Positions 50,532 through 59,367 of a stretch of DNA of 59,367 nucleotides are shown here, in pieces. Source of the stretch: Betaproteobacteria bacterium (lineage in GTDB: Bacteria > Pseudomonadota > Gammaproteobacteria > Burkholderiales > Nitrosomonadaceae); the NCBI GenBank assembly GCA_004356775.1, contig SMXG01000025.1, forward strand, positions 1 to 59,367. Reading direction: 5' to 3'. Made by a program: the position numbers and the translations under genes. Under the pieces are notes generated by a model that worked only from the letters and a program-made list of their open reading frames with translations, made no database searches and had not been told where the DNA came from. Within the stretch, counting starts at the first letter, position 1. Each line of letters begins with the position of its first letter.

Positions 50532-51611
50532 TTACAGTTCCCGATACATTCGACTAGGATTAAGTATACCCACCGGATCAAATTTTTCCTTTATGCGTCG
50601 GTAGATCTCTATCATCTCTGACCCAGGAGGATGAAATACGGAAACAGACTGTTTGTTATTACGGAATAGCGTAGCGTTGCCACCTACGGAGCTTGTTGCT
50701 GACCGAACAGTATTTGCATCTATATCCATATTTTCACCACAGATAAACCAACGCAGCGCCCCCCCCCACTCGATCAATTGCTGTCCAGGTAATTGTAGTG
50801 GCGGTATGCTAGATTTTACGGACAAACGCCATAGTGATTTATCAGACCGAAAAAATGTGTGGGTTTGTTCGCGTATTGAATCCCAGAAACCCAACCCATC
50901 AGATATCTCTTCACCACCTAGTTTAGTATAAGCCGCACGTACTGCAGACTCAGCACCCGAAAGTCTCAATGTTAGTTTATTATCATAAAAACAAGTTGCG
51001 GAGATTGGCAGTGGTTTCCCGGCCCATTGATTCATTTTTTCAATGGCTGTAGCTTCTTCCATTTGCATGCGTAATGTCAGTTCAATGGGTGGTAACGGAA
51101 GAACCTTGAGAGAAATCTCTAGCAGCAATCCAAGTGTTCCCATTGAGCCTGTCATCAAACGAGAAATATCATAGCCCGCGACATTCTTCATTACTTGTCC
51201 GCCAAAATGCAGATCGTTTCCCTTGCCGTCGAGCATGCGTACTCCTAGTACAAAATCTCGGATCGCACCAACAAATGCCCGGCGCGGGCCAGACAATCCA
51301 CTAGCAACACAGCCGCCGAGTGTGGCGCCAGGCCCAAAATGTGGTGGTTCGAATCCCAGCATTTGATTGTGCATCCGTAATTCAGCTTCAAGATTTGCTA
51401 GAGGAGTGCCAGTACGAGCAGTCATCACTAGCTCAGTTGGATCGTAATCAACGATACCGGTATAAGACGTAACACCAAGAATGTCGCTACTGTTCTCATT
51501 AATGTTGTTACCATAAAAGTCTTTACTACCTCCGCCGCGTATGCGCAATGGTGTTTTATGCTTGGCTGCTACGCGAATGGTATTGGTGCACTGGTCGATG
51601 ATGTCTTTCAT
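50532..51611 (-). CDS. glcE: Glycolate oxidase FAD-binding subunit
   Basis: FAD-binding PCMH-type subunit of glycolate oxidase. From the ATG at 51611 the protein has 359 residues, which matches the family, and opens with MKDIIDQ and the flavin motif LRIRGGGSKDFYG. The frame is open further upstream into glcD, but that extension lacks family sequence. VMKNVAGYDISRLMTGSMGTLG is the conserved FAD-binding stretch. A nine-base homopolymer (C at 50759-50767, G on the coding strand) lies in frame within EWGGALRW. Confidence 0.94.
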   Translation of the reverse strand: MKDIIDQCTNTIRVAAKHKTPLRIRGGGSKDFYGNNINENSSDILGVTSYTGIVDYDPTELVMTARTGTPLANLEAELRMHNQMLGFEPPHFGPGATLGGCVASGLSGPRRAFVGAIRDFVLGVRMLDGKGNDLHFGGQVMKNVAGYDISRLMTGSMGTLGLLLEISLKVLPLPPIELTLRMQMEEATAIEKMNQWAGKPLPISATCFYDNKLTLRLSGAESAVRAAYTKLGGEEISDGLGFWDSIREQTHTFFRSDKSLWRLSVKSSIPPLQLPGQQLIEWGGALRWFICGENMDIDANTVRSATSSVGGNATLFRNNKQSVSVFHPPGSEMIEIYRRIKEKFDPVGILNPSRMYREL

Positions 51612-51654
51612 GGATTTTATTATGAAGCTTGTTTCAGTTGGTTCGGCCAATTGT

Positions 51655-53109
51655 TCAAAACCTAGGCAAATCTGGAAACTTTTCTTCATTCCGATGTACA
51701 TGCATCGCACCGTGTTCTGCGCAGCGACGCAAAGTTGGTACAGCCTTCCCGGGATTTAATAATCCATCAGGATCGAATGCCGCTTTTACTGCGTGAAATA
51801 TTTCCAGCTCCCCTGTTTTAAACTGCGAGCACATTTGATTGATCTTCTCTATGCCGACACCATGTTCACCGGTAATAGTTCCGCCGACTTGAATGCACAT
51901 CTCGAGTATTTTTGCTCCAAATTCTTCGGTTTTTTTTAATTCTCCTGGCTGGTTAGCATCGTATAGGATTAATGGATGTAAATTGCCATCACCTGCGTGA
52001 AATACGTTCATACAGCGTAGGCCATACTCTATAGAAAGTTTTTCGATGCCACCTAATACACGCGCAAGATGCTTGCGTGGAATAGTACCATCCATACAGT
52101 AATAATCAGGTGAAACACGTCCGGCTGCGGGAAACGCAGCCTTACGCCCAGCCCAGAATTTAAGACGTTCAGTTTCGTTATTAGATGTTCTAATATCTAT
52201 CGCATTACTCTTCTTCATAATTTCATTAATACGTTGGATTTCATCCATCACTTCCTCCGTTGTGCCGTCGGATTCACACAACAGAATTGCCTCTGCCTCA
52301 AGGTTATAGCCCGCATGGACATACTTCTCTACTGCGTGAGTAGCAATCTTGTCCATCATTTCCATGCCGGCGGGAATAATGCCTGCTCCGATTACATTAG
52401 CCACTGCATCGCATGCCTTTCGAATATCATCAAAGGCCGCCATGACTACCTGGGCTTTTTCCGGTTTGGGAATAAGTTTTACTGTAATTTCGGTAACGAT
52501 ACCTAGCATACCCTCACTGCCGGTCATAAGTGCCAATAAATCGTAGCCAGGAGTATCCAGGCAGGTACCGCCAATTTCAAGACATTTACCCTCAATAGTC
52601 ATTACTCGCAGTTTGAGAATATTGTGCACCGTAAGTCCGTATTTAAGACAGTGCACACCTCCTGCATTTTCAGCTACATTTCCGCCAATGGAACAAGCAA
52701 TTTGTGAAGAGGGATCAGGTGCGTAATATAGACCATATGTCGCCACAGCTTCGCTAATGGCAAGGTTACGCACTCCTGGTTGCACTCGCGCAGTGCGTGC
52801 AACCGAATCGATCTCAAGTATTCGCTTCAATTTGGCAAGCGATAATAAAATGCCCTTCGAATGGGGTAGCGCGCCACCAGATAACCCAGTTCCTGCACCT
52901 CGCGCAACAACAGGAGTTTTTGATGCATAACAAACCCGCAGAATCCTTATAACCTCTTCTTCAGTTCGTGGCAGTACCACGATCATTGGCGTTTGCCGAT
53001 AAGCTGACAAGCCATCACACTCATATGGCCTTAGATCTTCAGTTTCATACAGCACCAAATCAGGTGGCAAGAAAATACGCAGATTATTGACGAGTTCGAG
53101 TGGGCGCAT
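51655..53109 (-). CDS. glcD: Glycolate oxidase subunit GlcD
   Basis: Catalytic flavoprotein subunit, FAD-linked oxidase family, 484 residues. It has the PCMH FAD motifs PVVARGAGTGLSGGALP and IGGNVAENAGGVHCLKYG, and the C-terminal FAD-oxidase domain with NVFHAGDGNLHP and GGTITGEHGVGIEK. It oxidises glycolate (and in some bacteria D-lactate) to glyoxylate. It is four bases after the reductase gene and 43 bases before glcE, so all four genes seem to form one operon. Confidence 0.95.
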   Translation of the reverse strand: MRPLELVNNLRIFLPPDLVLYETEDLRPYECDGLSAYRQTPMIVVLPRTEEEVIRILRVCYASKTPVVARGAGTGLSGGALPHSKGILLSLAKLKRILEIDSVARTARVQPGVRNLAISEAVATYGLYYAPDPSSQIACSIGGNVAENAGGVHCLKYGLTVHNILKLRVMTIEGKCLEIGGTCLDTPGYDLLALMTGSEGMLGIVTEITVKLIPKPEKAQVVMAAFDDIRKACDAVANVIGAGIIPAGMEMMDKIATHAVEKYVHAGYNLEAEAILLCESDGTTEEVMDEIQRINEIMKKSNAIDIRTSNNETERLKFWAGRKAAFPAAGRVSPDYYCMDGTIPRKHLARVLGGIEKLSIEYGLRCMNVFHAGDGNLHPLILYDANQPGELKKTEEFGAKILEMCIQVGGTITGEHGVGIEKINQMCSQFKTGELEIFHAVKAAFDPDGLLNPGKAVPTLRRCAEHGAMHVHRNEEKFPDLPRF

Positions 53110-53113
53110 AGAT

Positions 53114-54001
53114 TTAGGTTTTCTGAATTTCGTGGTTCGCTAATTTTTCCAGAGCTCGAATTATTACTGAACTATCAAATTTGGCATCACCTTGGGCGAT
53201 GCAGGCATTGAACAATTCCTGGGTGGCCGCAGTATTAGGCAAATTTATTCCCAGTACATGTGCATTGGAGAGCGCAATATTTAAGTCCTTCTGATGTAGT
53301 TCGACACGAAACCCTGGATTAAATTCACGCTTGATCATACGCTCGCCATGAATTTCCAAAACACGCGATGAAGCAAAACTACCTTTTAGAGCCTGGCGTA
53401 CTTTGTTGGGGTTGACGCCGGCCTTAGACGCGAGCAACAGTGCTTCACCTACCGCCTCGATGGTAAGTGCAACGATAATCTGGTTTGCAATCTTGCAGAT
53501 CTGACCGGCGCCATTGTCGCCAACTAAGGTAATTCTCTTGCCCATTAATTCAAGAATAGGTTTTACTTTTTCAAACACCTGTTTTTGGGCGCCCACCATG
53601 ATCGTAAGCGTGGCACTTTTTGCTCCTATATCTCCTCCCGATACCGGAGCGTCTACATAATAACAACCGAGATGGTTGATGCTGACGGCGAATTTCCTGG
53701 TTTCAATGGGAGAAATTGAGCTCATGTCTATCACGATCTTGCGTTGGGTCAACCCTTGTGCTACACCGTTTTCACCAAATAGTACTTTTCCTACATCAGG
53801 TGTATCCGGCAACATGGTGATGATGATATCGGCATTCTGTGCCACTTGTCTGGCGGAGGAAGAAACCTTTCCACCTTGTTCGATTAAGTTTCCAGGCACA
53901 CCACTTCTAGAATGGAGGAATAACGAATGTCCACCCTTAATAAGATTCTCAGCCATAGGCTTTCCCATAATACCGAGACCGATAAAGCCAATGTTTTCCA
54001 T
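53114..54001 (-). CDS. garR: 2-Hydroxy-3-oxopropionate (tartronate semialdehyde) reductase
   Basis: Beta-hydroxyacid dehydrogenase that reduces tartronate semialdehyde to glycerate with NAD(P)H. The 295-residue protein has the nucleotide-binding GFIGLGIMGKPMAENL at the start, the substrate-binding DAPVSGGDIGA, and the catalytic lysine in GQICKIANQ. The ATG at 54001 fits the family start; an upstream TTG at 54025 adds eight residues. Next to glcDEF it suggests glycolate use through glyoxylate and glycerate, although glyoxylate carboligase is not in the window. The alternative name glxR is equally possible. Confidence 0.9.
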   Translation of the reverse strand: MENIGFIGLGIMGKPMAENLIKGGHSLFLHSRSGVPGNLIEQGGKVSSSARQVAQNADIIITMLPDTPDVGKVLFGENGVAQGLTQRKIVIDMSSISPIETRKFAVSINHLGCYYVDAPVSGGDIGAKSATLTIMVGAQKQVFEKVKPILELMGKRITLVGDNGAGQICKIANQIIVALTIEAVGEALLLASKAGVNPNKVRQALKGSFASSRVLEIHGERMIKREFNPGFRVELHQKDLNIALSNAHVLGINLPNTAATQELFNACIAQGDAKFDSSVIIRALEKLANHEIQKT

Positions 54002-54146
54002 AATTTTACTCTTAATAAAATACAACGCTTACTACCACTACTACCTACACTCCGTTCAGAGCATTCTCTAGTGTAAACTTTATTGACATCTATTATTCTT
54101 CAGAAAATGCTGTAATCATAAAAGGCAGGATTAATAATTTCAGGCC

Positions 54147-56105
54147 ATGCCTAACAACCTTTCTTTTAAGAACATTAGCTGGCTACTGGGGTCTATAACC
54201 ATGGTGTTGGCGCCTCATTTGCTGAGGTTGCCACCATGGGTATCACTGTTATGTGTTGCAGTAGTAATGTGGCGGCTTTATATCGCTTGGCATAGCCTCC
54301 ATTTGCCACCTCGTTGGCTACTGTTAATGTTGTCTTTCATAGTAGTTGGCGGGACCTTCCTTACTTACGGTACGATTCTCGGGCGTGACTCCGGTGTTAC
54401 CCTTCTAGTCCTCCTAACTGCCATGAAGTTAATGGAAATATACAGTCAACGCGATGCGATGATAGTGGTATTCCTCGGCTATTTTATCGTAATCACCAAT
54501 TTTCTTTATTCCCAAACTATTCTAACCGCCCTATACATGCTACTTGCAGTTCTAGTGATTACTGCCACACTGATTGGTCTTAACCACATATCAGAACGCC
54601 AGAAAACCATTGTGCAGATTCGGTTTGCGAGTGTATTGCTGGTACAGTCGATACCGCTGATGCTTATTCTGTTCGTATTCTTCCCGCGTGTACAAGGCCC
54701 GTTGTGGGGATTGCCACAAGATGCCTATTCTGGCATATCTGGCCTGTCTAATACCATGACACCAGGAAGCATTAGCCAGCTTATTTTGTCAGATGAAGTA
54801 GCGTTTCGGGTTAATTTCGAAGGGGTGATTCCAAAGCCTGACCAACTCTATTGGCGCGGCCCTGTTTTCTGGTATTTTAATGGCAAGGACTGGTTGCCCG
54901 GAAAGAAAACTCCTCGTGGCTTCTTTAAATACGAGAGACTAGAAAATCGAGTGCAATATACAGTTACACTGGAGCCCCACAACAATCACTGGCTGTTCGC
55001 GCTGGACATGCCAGCGATGCTTCCCCCAGAAAGTACTGGATCAAACGATTACCAAGTACTGTCTCGCACACCGGTGAGGAGTCGGATGCGTTACAAAATG
55101 ACGTCTTATCTGAGCTATACAGTTGGCTTGGATGCAGATGAAAAAGAGTTATACCGCGCATTGCAGTTACCTCCCGATACTAATATTGGCGGCAATAAGC
55201 GAGCAAGGGCGCTGGCTGCATCGTGGCGGCAGGATATCGATAGTGATGAGGCAATCATGCGAAAAGCGCTTTCCATGTTCCGTAACCAGAAATTTTATTA
55301 CACATTGCTACCGCCATTACTGGGGGACAATCAAGTGGACGAATTTCTGTTCGATACCCTCCAAGGATTCTGCGAACATTATTCTTCCAGTTTTGTGTTT
55401 TTAATGCGCTCAGCAGGGGTACCGGCGCGAGTGGTTACCGGCTATCTGGGCGGAGAAATCAACTTGATAGGTAATTACATGATTGTACGTCAATCTGATG
55501 CTCATGCTTGGGCCGAAGTATGGCTGAAAGATCGCGGTTGGGTAAGAGTAGATCCAACTGCATCGGTTTCGCCAGAACGGATAAATTCTGGCATTGCTAC
55601 CGTAGTGTCGTACTTTGACCAGCTACCTATGATGGTGCGTACTGAGTTTGAATGGCTGCGTAGTATGCGCATGTCGATGGATGCAATTACAAACAGCTGG
55701 AATCAATGGATTCTGGGATACAACCCAAAGCGACAAGTGGAATTTCTGTCTCGCGTCGGAATGAAAGCACCGGATTGGACAAGCATGACTATCGCTCTGA
55801 TTACAGGTACCGGCATCCTTATGCTTATTCTTGTCGCCACCATGTTGTTGCAGTTACGTAATCACACCGATCCGGTACAAGTGGCCTATCTTAAATTCTG
55901 CGACAAATTGGCCAAAAAGGGTATACTGCGCAAACCATACGAAGGTGCTCGTGATTATGCAAAAAGACTAGCTGGGCTCAGACCAGATATCTCACAAACT
56001 ACGAATGCAATCAGCGAGCTTTATATTGCACTTCGTTATGGAACACTCGAGAAAAAAGAAGCTGTGCAAGAATTACAGCGACGGGTGGTAGAATTTAGAG
56101 CATGA
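54147..56105 (+). CDS. TgpA-like transglutaminase (DUF3488 plus transglutaminase-like domain)
   Basis: A 652-residue inner-membrane protein. The N-terminal 190 residues hold about six membrane helices and the DUF3488 domain (FFPRVQGPLWGLP). A periplasmic transglutaminase-like domain follows, with Cys in GFCEHYSSSF, His in DAHAWAEVW and Asp in VDPTAS, the catalytic triad. One more membrane helix lies at about 550-570, before a soluble tail. TgpA of Pseudomonas is essential and periplasmic; the substrate is unknown. The usual MoxR and DUF58 neighbours are missing here. Confidence 0.92.
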   Translation: MPNNLSFKNISWLLGSITMVLAPHLLRLPPWVSLLCVAVVMWRLYIAWHSLHLPPRWLLLMLSFIVVGGTFLTYGTILGRDSGVTLLVLLTAMKLMEIYSQRDAMIVVFLGYFIVITNFLYSQTILTALYMLLAVLVITATLIGLNHISERQKTIVQIRFASVLLVQSIPLMLILFVFFPRVQGPLWGLPQDAYSGISGLSNTMTPGSISQLILSDEVAFRVNFEGVIPKPDQLYWRGPVFWYFNGKDWLPGKKTPRGFFKYERLENRVQYTVTLEPHNNHWLFALDMPAMLPPESTGSNDYQVLSRTPVRSRMRYKMTSYLSYTVGLDADEKELYRALQLPPDTNIGGNKRARALAASWRQDIDSDEAIMRKALSMFRNQKFYYTLLPPLLGDNQVDEFLFDTLQGFCEHYSSSFVFLMRSAGVPARVVTGYLGGEINLIGNYMIVRQSDAHAWAEVWLKDRGWVRVDPTASVSPERINSGIATVVSYFDQLPMMVRTEFEWLRSMRMSMDAITNSWNQWILGYNPKRQVEFLSRVGMKAPDWTSMTIALITGTGILMLILVATMLLQLRNHTDPVQVAYLKFCDKLAKKGILRKPYEGARDYAKRLAGLRPDISQTTNAISELYIALRYGTLEKKEAVQELQRRVVEFRA

Positions 56106-56416
56106 TTGAGAGCTTGAGTAATCAGCTTAGATGTGAAGAATACTTTAACATGATCATATCTGAGTAGTGCAATTGATACCATTGTTAGTTCAGTACCGCC
56201 AAGTAAATCGTTAGTTTTAGAAAAAATCTGTGAGAGGAGTATAGAGTAGTAACTCTCCAGTGGTACGACTACTCTATTGACCGCAACGCATCAAACTTGC
56301 TTAGTCACTATTGGGTATCTGGAAGGGACCTGAGCAAGAACGTCACAATGTTTGGCTTGTAGGCCCCAGGGAATTGTAATTCTTTTTGCGGATAGATTAT
56401 TTCCGCTACACTAGCT
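56106..56416. other. Gap between convergent tgpA-like gene and trpC, with an inverted repeat
   Basis: About 311 bases with no supported gene. It contains a perfect 10-bp inverted repeat (ATAGAGTAGT at 56241-56250, ACTACTCTAT at 56268-56277, 17-base loop) and a small hairpin GCGGA/TCCGC (56388-56406) just after the trpC stop. Neither has a U-tract in the proper place. Confidence 0.5.
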
Positions 56417-57373
56417 TCACCGAAACAATCGGGTCAATTCCACCCCAGGATCATTTGAGCGCATTAGAGCTTCTCCTACTAGAAATGCATTGACATGATG
56501 ATCGCGCATCAAAGTTACATCAGCAGGTACGAGTATGCCGCTTTCAGTGATAACAATGTACCCTGTAGATACTTCGCTTCTGCCTGGCGGAATGACAGTA
56601 AAATTTCCTGGCTCTTCTTGACGAGAATCCTTTATGGTATTCGTTTCACAAAGAATCGGCTGTTCTGGTAATGAGTTCGTGCTTCCTGGTGGGATTTGAC
56701 TGAGAAGATTCAGCGTAGTGTCTAGCTGTGTTTCAAATGTGTGTAGGTTGCGATTGTTGATACCCACTAACGGAGTGTTTAATTGAAGTGCAAGTGCCAA
56801 CTCTGCACCATCGTGGACTTCCGCCAGGACTGCCATACCAAGAGAATGGGCCAGGGTTTCGAGTTTAAGCATTTGGGCAATTACTCTATCCATTTCCCCG
56901 TTTTTCTCTGTAAATAGAGGAGAGTTTAAGAAAATTGCGACGACAAGCAAAATGCAGTCTGCTCCCATAGCACGCGCCTCAAACACTTGATATTCATCAA
57001 GCATAAAATCCTTACGTAGTACTGGTAGATTGCAAGCGGCACGCGCCAGCCTCAAGTCTTCTGCACTACCTTGGAAGAACTGTTTGTCGGTCAGTACTGA
57101 CAAGCAGGTTGCGCCATGTGACGCGTAGCTACCAGCGATGTCAGCAGGGTTGAAATGTTCTCGCAATAGGCCCCTGCTAGGGCTGGTCTTCTTAATCTCC
57201 GCGATGACTGCGGGTAATCCAGTGGCAATTTTATTACGGATAGCGCCAGTGAAATCCCGAGGTGGACCGGCAGCTTCAGCTTCTGCACTAATCACGACAA
57301 GAGGTTTCTTAGTTCTTGCAGCAGAAATTTCTTGTGTTTTCACGGTAAGGATTTTCTGCAGGATGTCAATCAT
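56417..57373 (-). CDS. trpC: Indole-3-glycerol phosphate synthase, with insertions
   Basis: TIM-barrel enzyme of tryptophan synthesis. The catalytic and binding motifs are intact: [12 protein letters not shown] (about 57-68), [27 protein letters not shown] and VITESGI. At 318 residues it is some 50 longer than usual. One extra stretch (about 148-163, [13 protein letters not shown]) precedes the AHSLGM helix. A second, about 40-45 residues (229-272), lies between the LLSQIP helix and VITESGI. The second begins and ends with IPPG. The frame stays open, so the gene may work. No ATP site or signal is expected. Confidence 0.93.
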   Translation of the reverse strand: MIDILQKILTVKTQEISAARTKKPLVVISAEAEAAGPPRDFTGAIRNKIATGLPAVIAEIKKTSPSRGLLREHFNPADIAGSYASHGATCLSVLTDKQFFQGSAEDLRLARAACNLPVLRKDFMLDEYQVFEARAMGADCILLVVAIFLNSPLFTEKNGEMDRVIAQMLKLETLAHSLGMAVLAEVHDGAELALALQLNTPLVGINNRNLHTFETQLDTTLNLLSQIPPGSTNSLPEQPILCETNTIKDSRQEEPGNFTVIPPGRSEVSTGYIVITESGILVPADVTLMRDHHVNAFLVGEALMRSNDPGVELTRLFR

Positions 57374-57568
57374 CTACAAATTTTATCGAAAAATAGATAA
57401 CTAAAAACGTTTTGAGTCGGACAGATCAAAGAGGATGGGCAAGTTTTACAAATTTTTCACTATGTGTTTGATATTATTTACTATAGGAACAAAGTTATAT
57501 TTAAAAATAGATTTCAGTTTATCTTCATTCAGATAAAAAAACTAATAGTCGCGTGGTATCTACTAAGA

Positions 57569-57819
57569 TCATTTTTCAACATCTTTTGATTCGTCAATTA
57601 TCTTATTATCAAGCAGCATATCAACCCAGAAATTCATATCAAGATCTCTGATCTTTATAGAAAATTGGAAATAGGGTTTCTTTTTAACTTCAATATTATA
57701 CTTACCGAGTGAAAGTGCTATGCAGATTTCACGGATACTTTCCAGTAAACCTAGACTAAGCGTTACATGGCCTTTGTTGTCAACGATACCAAAAGCTTAC
57801 TATTTTCCTCTTTGTTCAT
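57569..57819 (-). pseudogene. Broken small gene between trpD and trpC
   Basis: The ATG at 57819 has a textbook AAGGAG site six bases away and opens MNKEENSK. This frame stops after 18 codons, but a one-base shift gives a clean run: AFGIVDNKGHVTLSLGLLE, SIREICIALSLGKYNIE, KKKPYFQFSIKIRDLDM, NFWVDMLLDNKIIDE and a TGA at 57569. The product would be about 83 residues, charged, with no membrane segment. I recognise no family. Lying inside the trp block with its own good ribosome site, it looks like a once-expressed insertion that has lost its frame, or a gene damaged by a sequencing error. Confidence 0.5.
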
Positions 57820-57859
57820 GGCTTCTCCTTGCATTTTTTATGTCCTTTACGACTCAAGA

Positions 57860-58879
57860 TTATTTTTTATTGGTAAATTTCACCAACTCTTGTAATTTTT
57901 TTCTAGCTGAGCCGTTTTTTACTGCTATACGGGCTTTTTCTACGCCTTGTTCCAGTGATTCTGTTACACCAGCAACATAAATCGCTGCGCCTGCATTAAG
58001 TAGCACTATATCCAGCGCTGTCCCGGGCTGATTATCTAGAACAGACAACAACATTTCTTTGGACTGTGTGCTATCCTGAGCTGTAATCGTTGCAATGTTG
58101 GTGGTTTTCATACCAAAATCCTCAGGTTTGATGGTGTATTCGGTCACTTTTCCGTGCCGAAGTTCTCCTACCCAAGTCTCACTAGCGATGGTGATTTCAT
58201 CCAGTCCATCTTGGCCATGCACCACCATTACATGATGGCTATCCAAGCGCTGCAGCACGTGCGCCAATATTCCAACAAGTTCAGGGCTAAACACGCCTAA
58301 CACCTGATTCTTTGCTCCAGCAGGATTGGTTAATGGTCCTAAGATGTTAAACAGGGTGCGTACTCCTAGCTCACGACGTACCGGTGTTACATGTTTCATG
58401 GCGCTATGGAAATTGGGGGCAAACATAAAACCTACACCTATTTCGTTGATGGCTTGAGCCACTTGTTGCGATGTTTGATTAAGATTGACACCCAGGGTTT
58501 CAAGCACATCAGCGCTTCCTGATTTACTGGAAACAGCGCGTCCTCCATGCTTAGCAATACGAGCTCCGGCAGCTGCCGCTACAAATGCTGCAGCGGTAGA
58601 AATATTGAAAGTATGCGCAGTATCGCCACCAGTGCCACAAGTATCCACCAGACTCTGGAGATCAGTGACACTTACCTTCGTAACAAATTCGCGCATCGCC
58701 TGTGCAGCTGCAACGATTTCCCCAATGGTCTCCTTTTTAACTCGTAATCCACTGATTATGGCGGCCATGAGTACAGGCGACATTACTCCCTCCATGATCT
58801 GACGTATGAGCGAGAGCATTTCATCATGAAAAATTTCGCGGTGTTCGATTACGCGAGTAAGCGCTTCTTGCGGTTTCAT
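57860..58879 (-). CDS. trpD: Anthranilate phosphoribosyltransferase
   Basis: Joins anthranilate to PRPP in tryptophan synthesis. From the ATG at 58879 ([16 protein letters not shown]) it has 339 residues, the normal length; an open GTG-started frame from 58918 adds 13 polar residues. Motifs are [17 protein letters not shown] (PRPP binding), [18 protein letters not shown] and the NPAGAKNQ loop. Start choice is uncertain because neither has a ribosome site. It lies ten bases after trpG. Confidence 0.95.
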   Translation of the reverse strand: MKPQEALTRVIEHREIFHDEMLSLIRQIMEGVMSPVLMAAIISGLRVKKETIGEIVAAAQAMREFVTKVSVTDLQSLVDTCGTGGDTAHTFNISTAAAFVAAAAGARIAKHGGRAVSSKSGSADVLETLGVNLNQTSQQVAQAINEIGVGFMFAPNFHSAMKHVTPVRRELGVRTLFNILGPLTNPAGAKNQVLGVFSPELVGILAHVLQRLDSHHVMVVHGQDGLDEITIASETWVGELRHGKVTEYTIKPEDFGMKTTNIATITAQDSTQSKEMLLSVLDNQPGTALDIVLLNAGAAIYVAGVTESLEQGVEKARIAVKNGSARKKLQELVKFTNKK

Positions 58880-58927
58880 GATGTAATCTTTTTGTTGTTT
58901 ACCCACCATCTTTTTCACTGTTGCTAC

Positions 58928-59367
58928 TTACTGGGTAAGAAAGTTCCCAAGTAATTTGTGTCCGTGTTCGGTCAGGATGGACTCTGGGTGAAACTGTACA
59001 CCCTGAACCGCCAGTGTCTTGTGACGTACACCCATGATTTCACCGTCTTCGGTCCATGCAGTTATTTCCAGGAAATCTGGCAGACTTTCGTGTTCGATGA
59101 CAAGAGAATGATAGCGTGTGGCAGTGAATGGATTTGGCAAGCCGCGAAACACACCAGTGCCATTATGAGAAATCAGTGCGGTTTTTCCGTGCATGAGTTG
59201 CTTGGCGTGGATAATTTTTCCGTCGAATGCTTGCCCTATACTTTGGTGGCCTAGACATACCCCTAAAATGGGAACCTGGTTACAACAGCGCTTAATTAAC
59301 GGTATTGACACACCTGCTTCCTTGGGCGTACAGGGGCCAGGGGAAATCACGATAAACGAGGGCCCCA
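58928..59367 (-). CDS. trpG: Anthranilate synthase glutamine amidotransferase component, 5' end outside the window
   Basis: Class I glutamine amidotransferase that supplies ammonia to TrpE. The visible part runs through the right edge without a start: [11 protein letters not shown], then the nucleophile in GVCLGHQ, then the catalytic FHPES near the C-terminus. About 145 residues are present of an expected 190-200, so the N-terminal glutaminase strands are missing because the window ends. It could also serve folate synthesis (PabA) as in many bacteria. It is followed by trpD on the same strand. Confidence 0.93.
   Translation of the reverse strand, partial: GPSFIVISPGPCTPKEAGVSIPLIKRCCNQVPILGVCLGHQSIGQAFDGKIIHAKQLMHGKTALISHNGTGVFRGLPNPFTATRYHSLVIEHESLPDFLEITAWTEDGEIMGVRHKTLAVQGVQFHPESILTEHGHKLLGNFLTQ

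Overview
The window looks like chromosomal DNA from a moderately AT-rich betaproteobacterium. The protein families and the gene order (lgt next to ilvD, rnpB just before mraZ, a complete mraZ-to-ftsZ cluster, a GlcDEF glycolate oxidase next to a tartronate semialdehyde reductase, a trpG-trpD-trpC group) fit the Nitrosomonadales best. That placement is inference from remembered family resemblance, not a search result.

Layout. 0.25-9.1 kb: mostly minus-strand housekeeping genes (TerC-like membrane protein, patatin-like phospholipase with a coupled small gene, fumC, phoU, rpiA), then plus-strand ilvA and a minus-strand redoxin. 9.3-15.6 kb: pyrC, then an accessory stretch of decayed genes around an M48 lipoprotein protease and a quinone oxidoreductase, then lgt. 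15.7-23.2 kb: ilvD, a DUF255 thioredoxin-domain protein, a small cytochrome c, a YdcF/ElyC-like protein, an OsmC-like protein, coq7 and a stand-alone GlcF-like iron-sulfur protein. 23.65-23.95 kb: RNase P RNA. 24.2-42.5 kb: the division and cell-wall cluster in one direction: mraZ, rsmH, a previously uncounted 34-codon membrane-peptide ORF, ftsL, ftsI, murE, murF, mraY, murD, ftsW, murG, murC, murB, ddl, ftsQ, ftsA, ftsZ. 42.6-54.0 kb, minus strand: serS, rarA, lolA, ftsK, a Crp-family regulator, glcF, glcE, glcD and a garR/glxR-type reductase. 54.1-56.1 kb: a TgpA-like transglutaminase. 56.4 kb to the right edge: trpC, a broken small gene, trpD and a trpG cut off by the window.

How the genes work together. 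The mraZ-ftsZ cluster supplies the lipid II pathway (MurB-G, MraY, Ddl) and the divisome (FtsL, I, W, Q, A, Z). Many of its genes are joined by ATGA stop/start overlaps. A promoter with three TGGG-type boxes spaced exactly 10 bp lies upstream of mraZ and fits MraZ autoregulation. GlcDEF plus the reductase form a glycolate/glyoxylate salvage unit. The trp genes form an anthranilate-to-indole-glycerol-phosphate block.

Most unusual features. (i) In-frame runs of four TCA-headed heptamers occur in murE, murF and murB, all read in the same phase. (ii) At least five accessory genes are visibly broken: proline iminopeptidase remnant, His-rich metal-binding protein, cupin, methyltransferase and a small gene inside the trp block. 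Every core gene is open, including ones with G/C homopolymers of 7-9. (iii) TrpC carries an unusually long insertion before its last conserved strand. I found no CRISPR array, prophage, complete insertion sequence, rRNA or tRNA.
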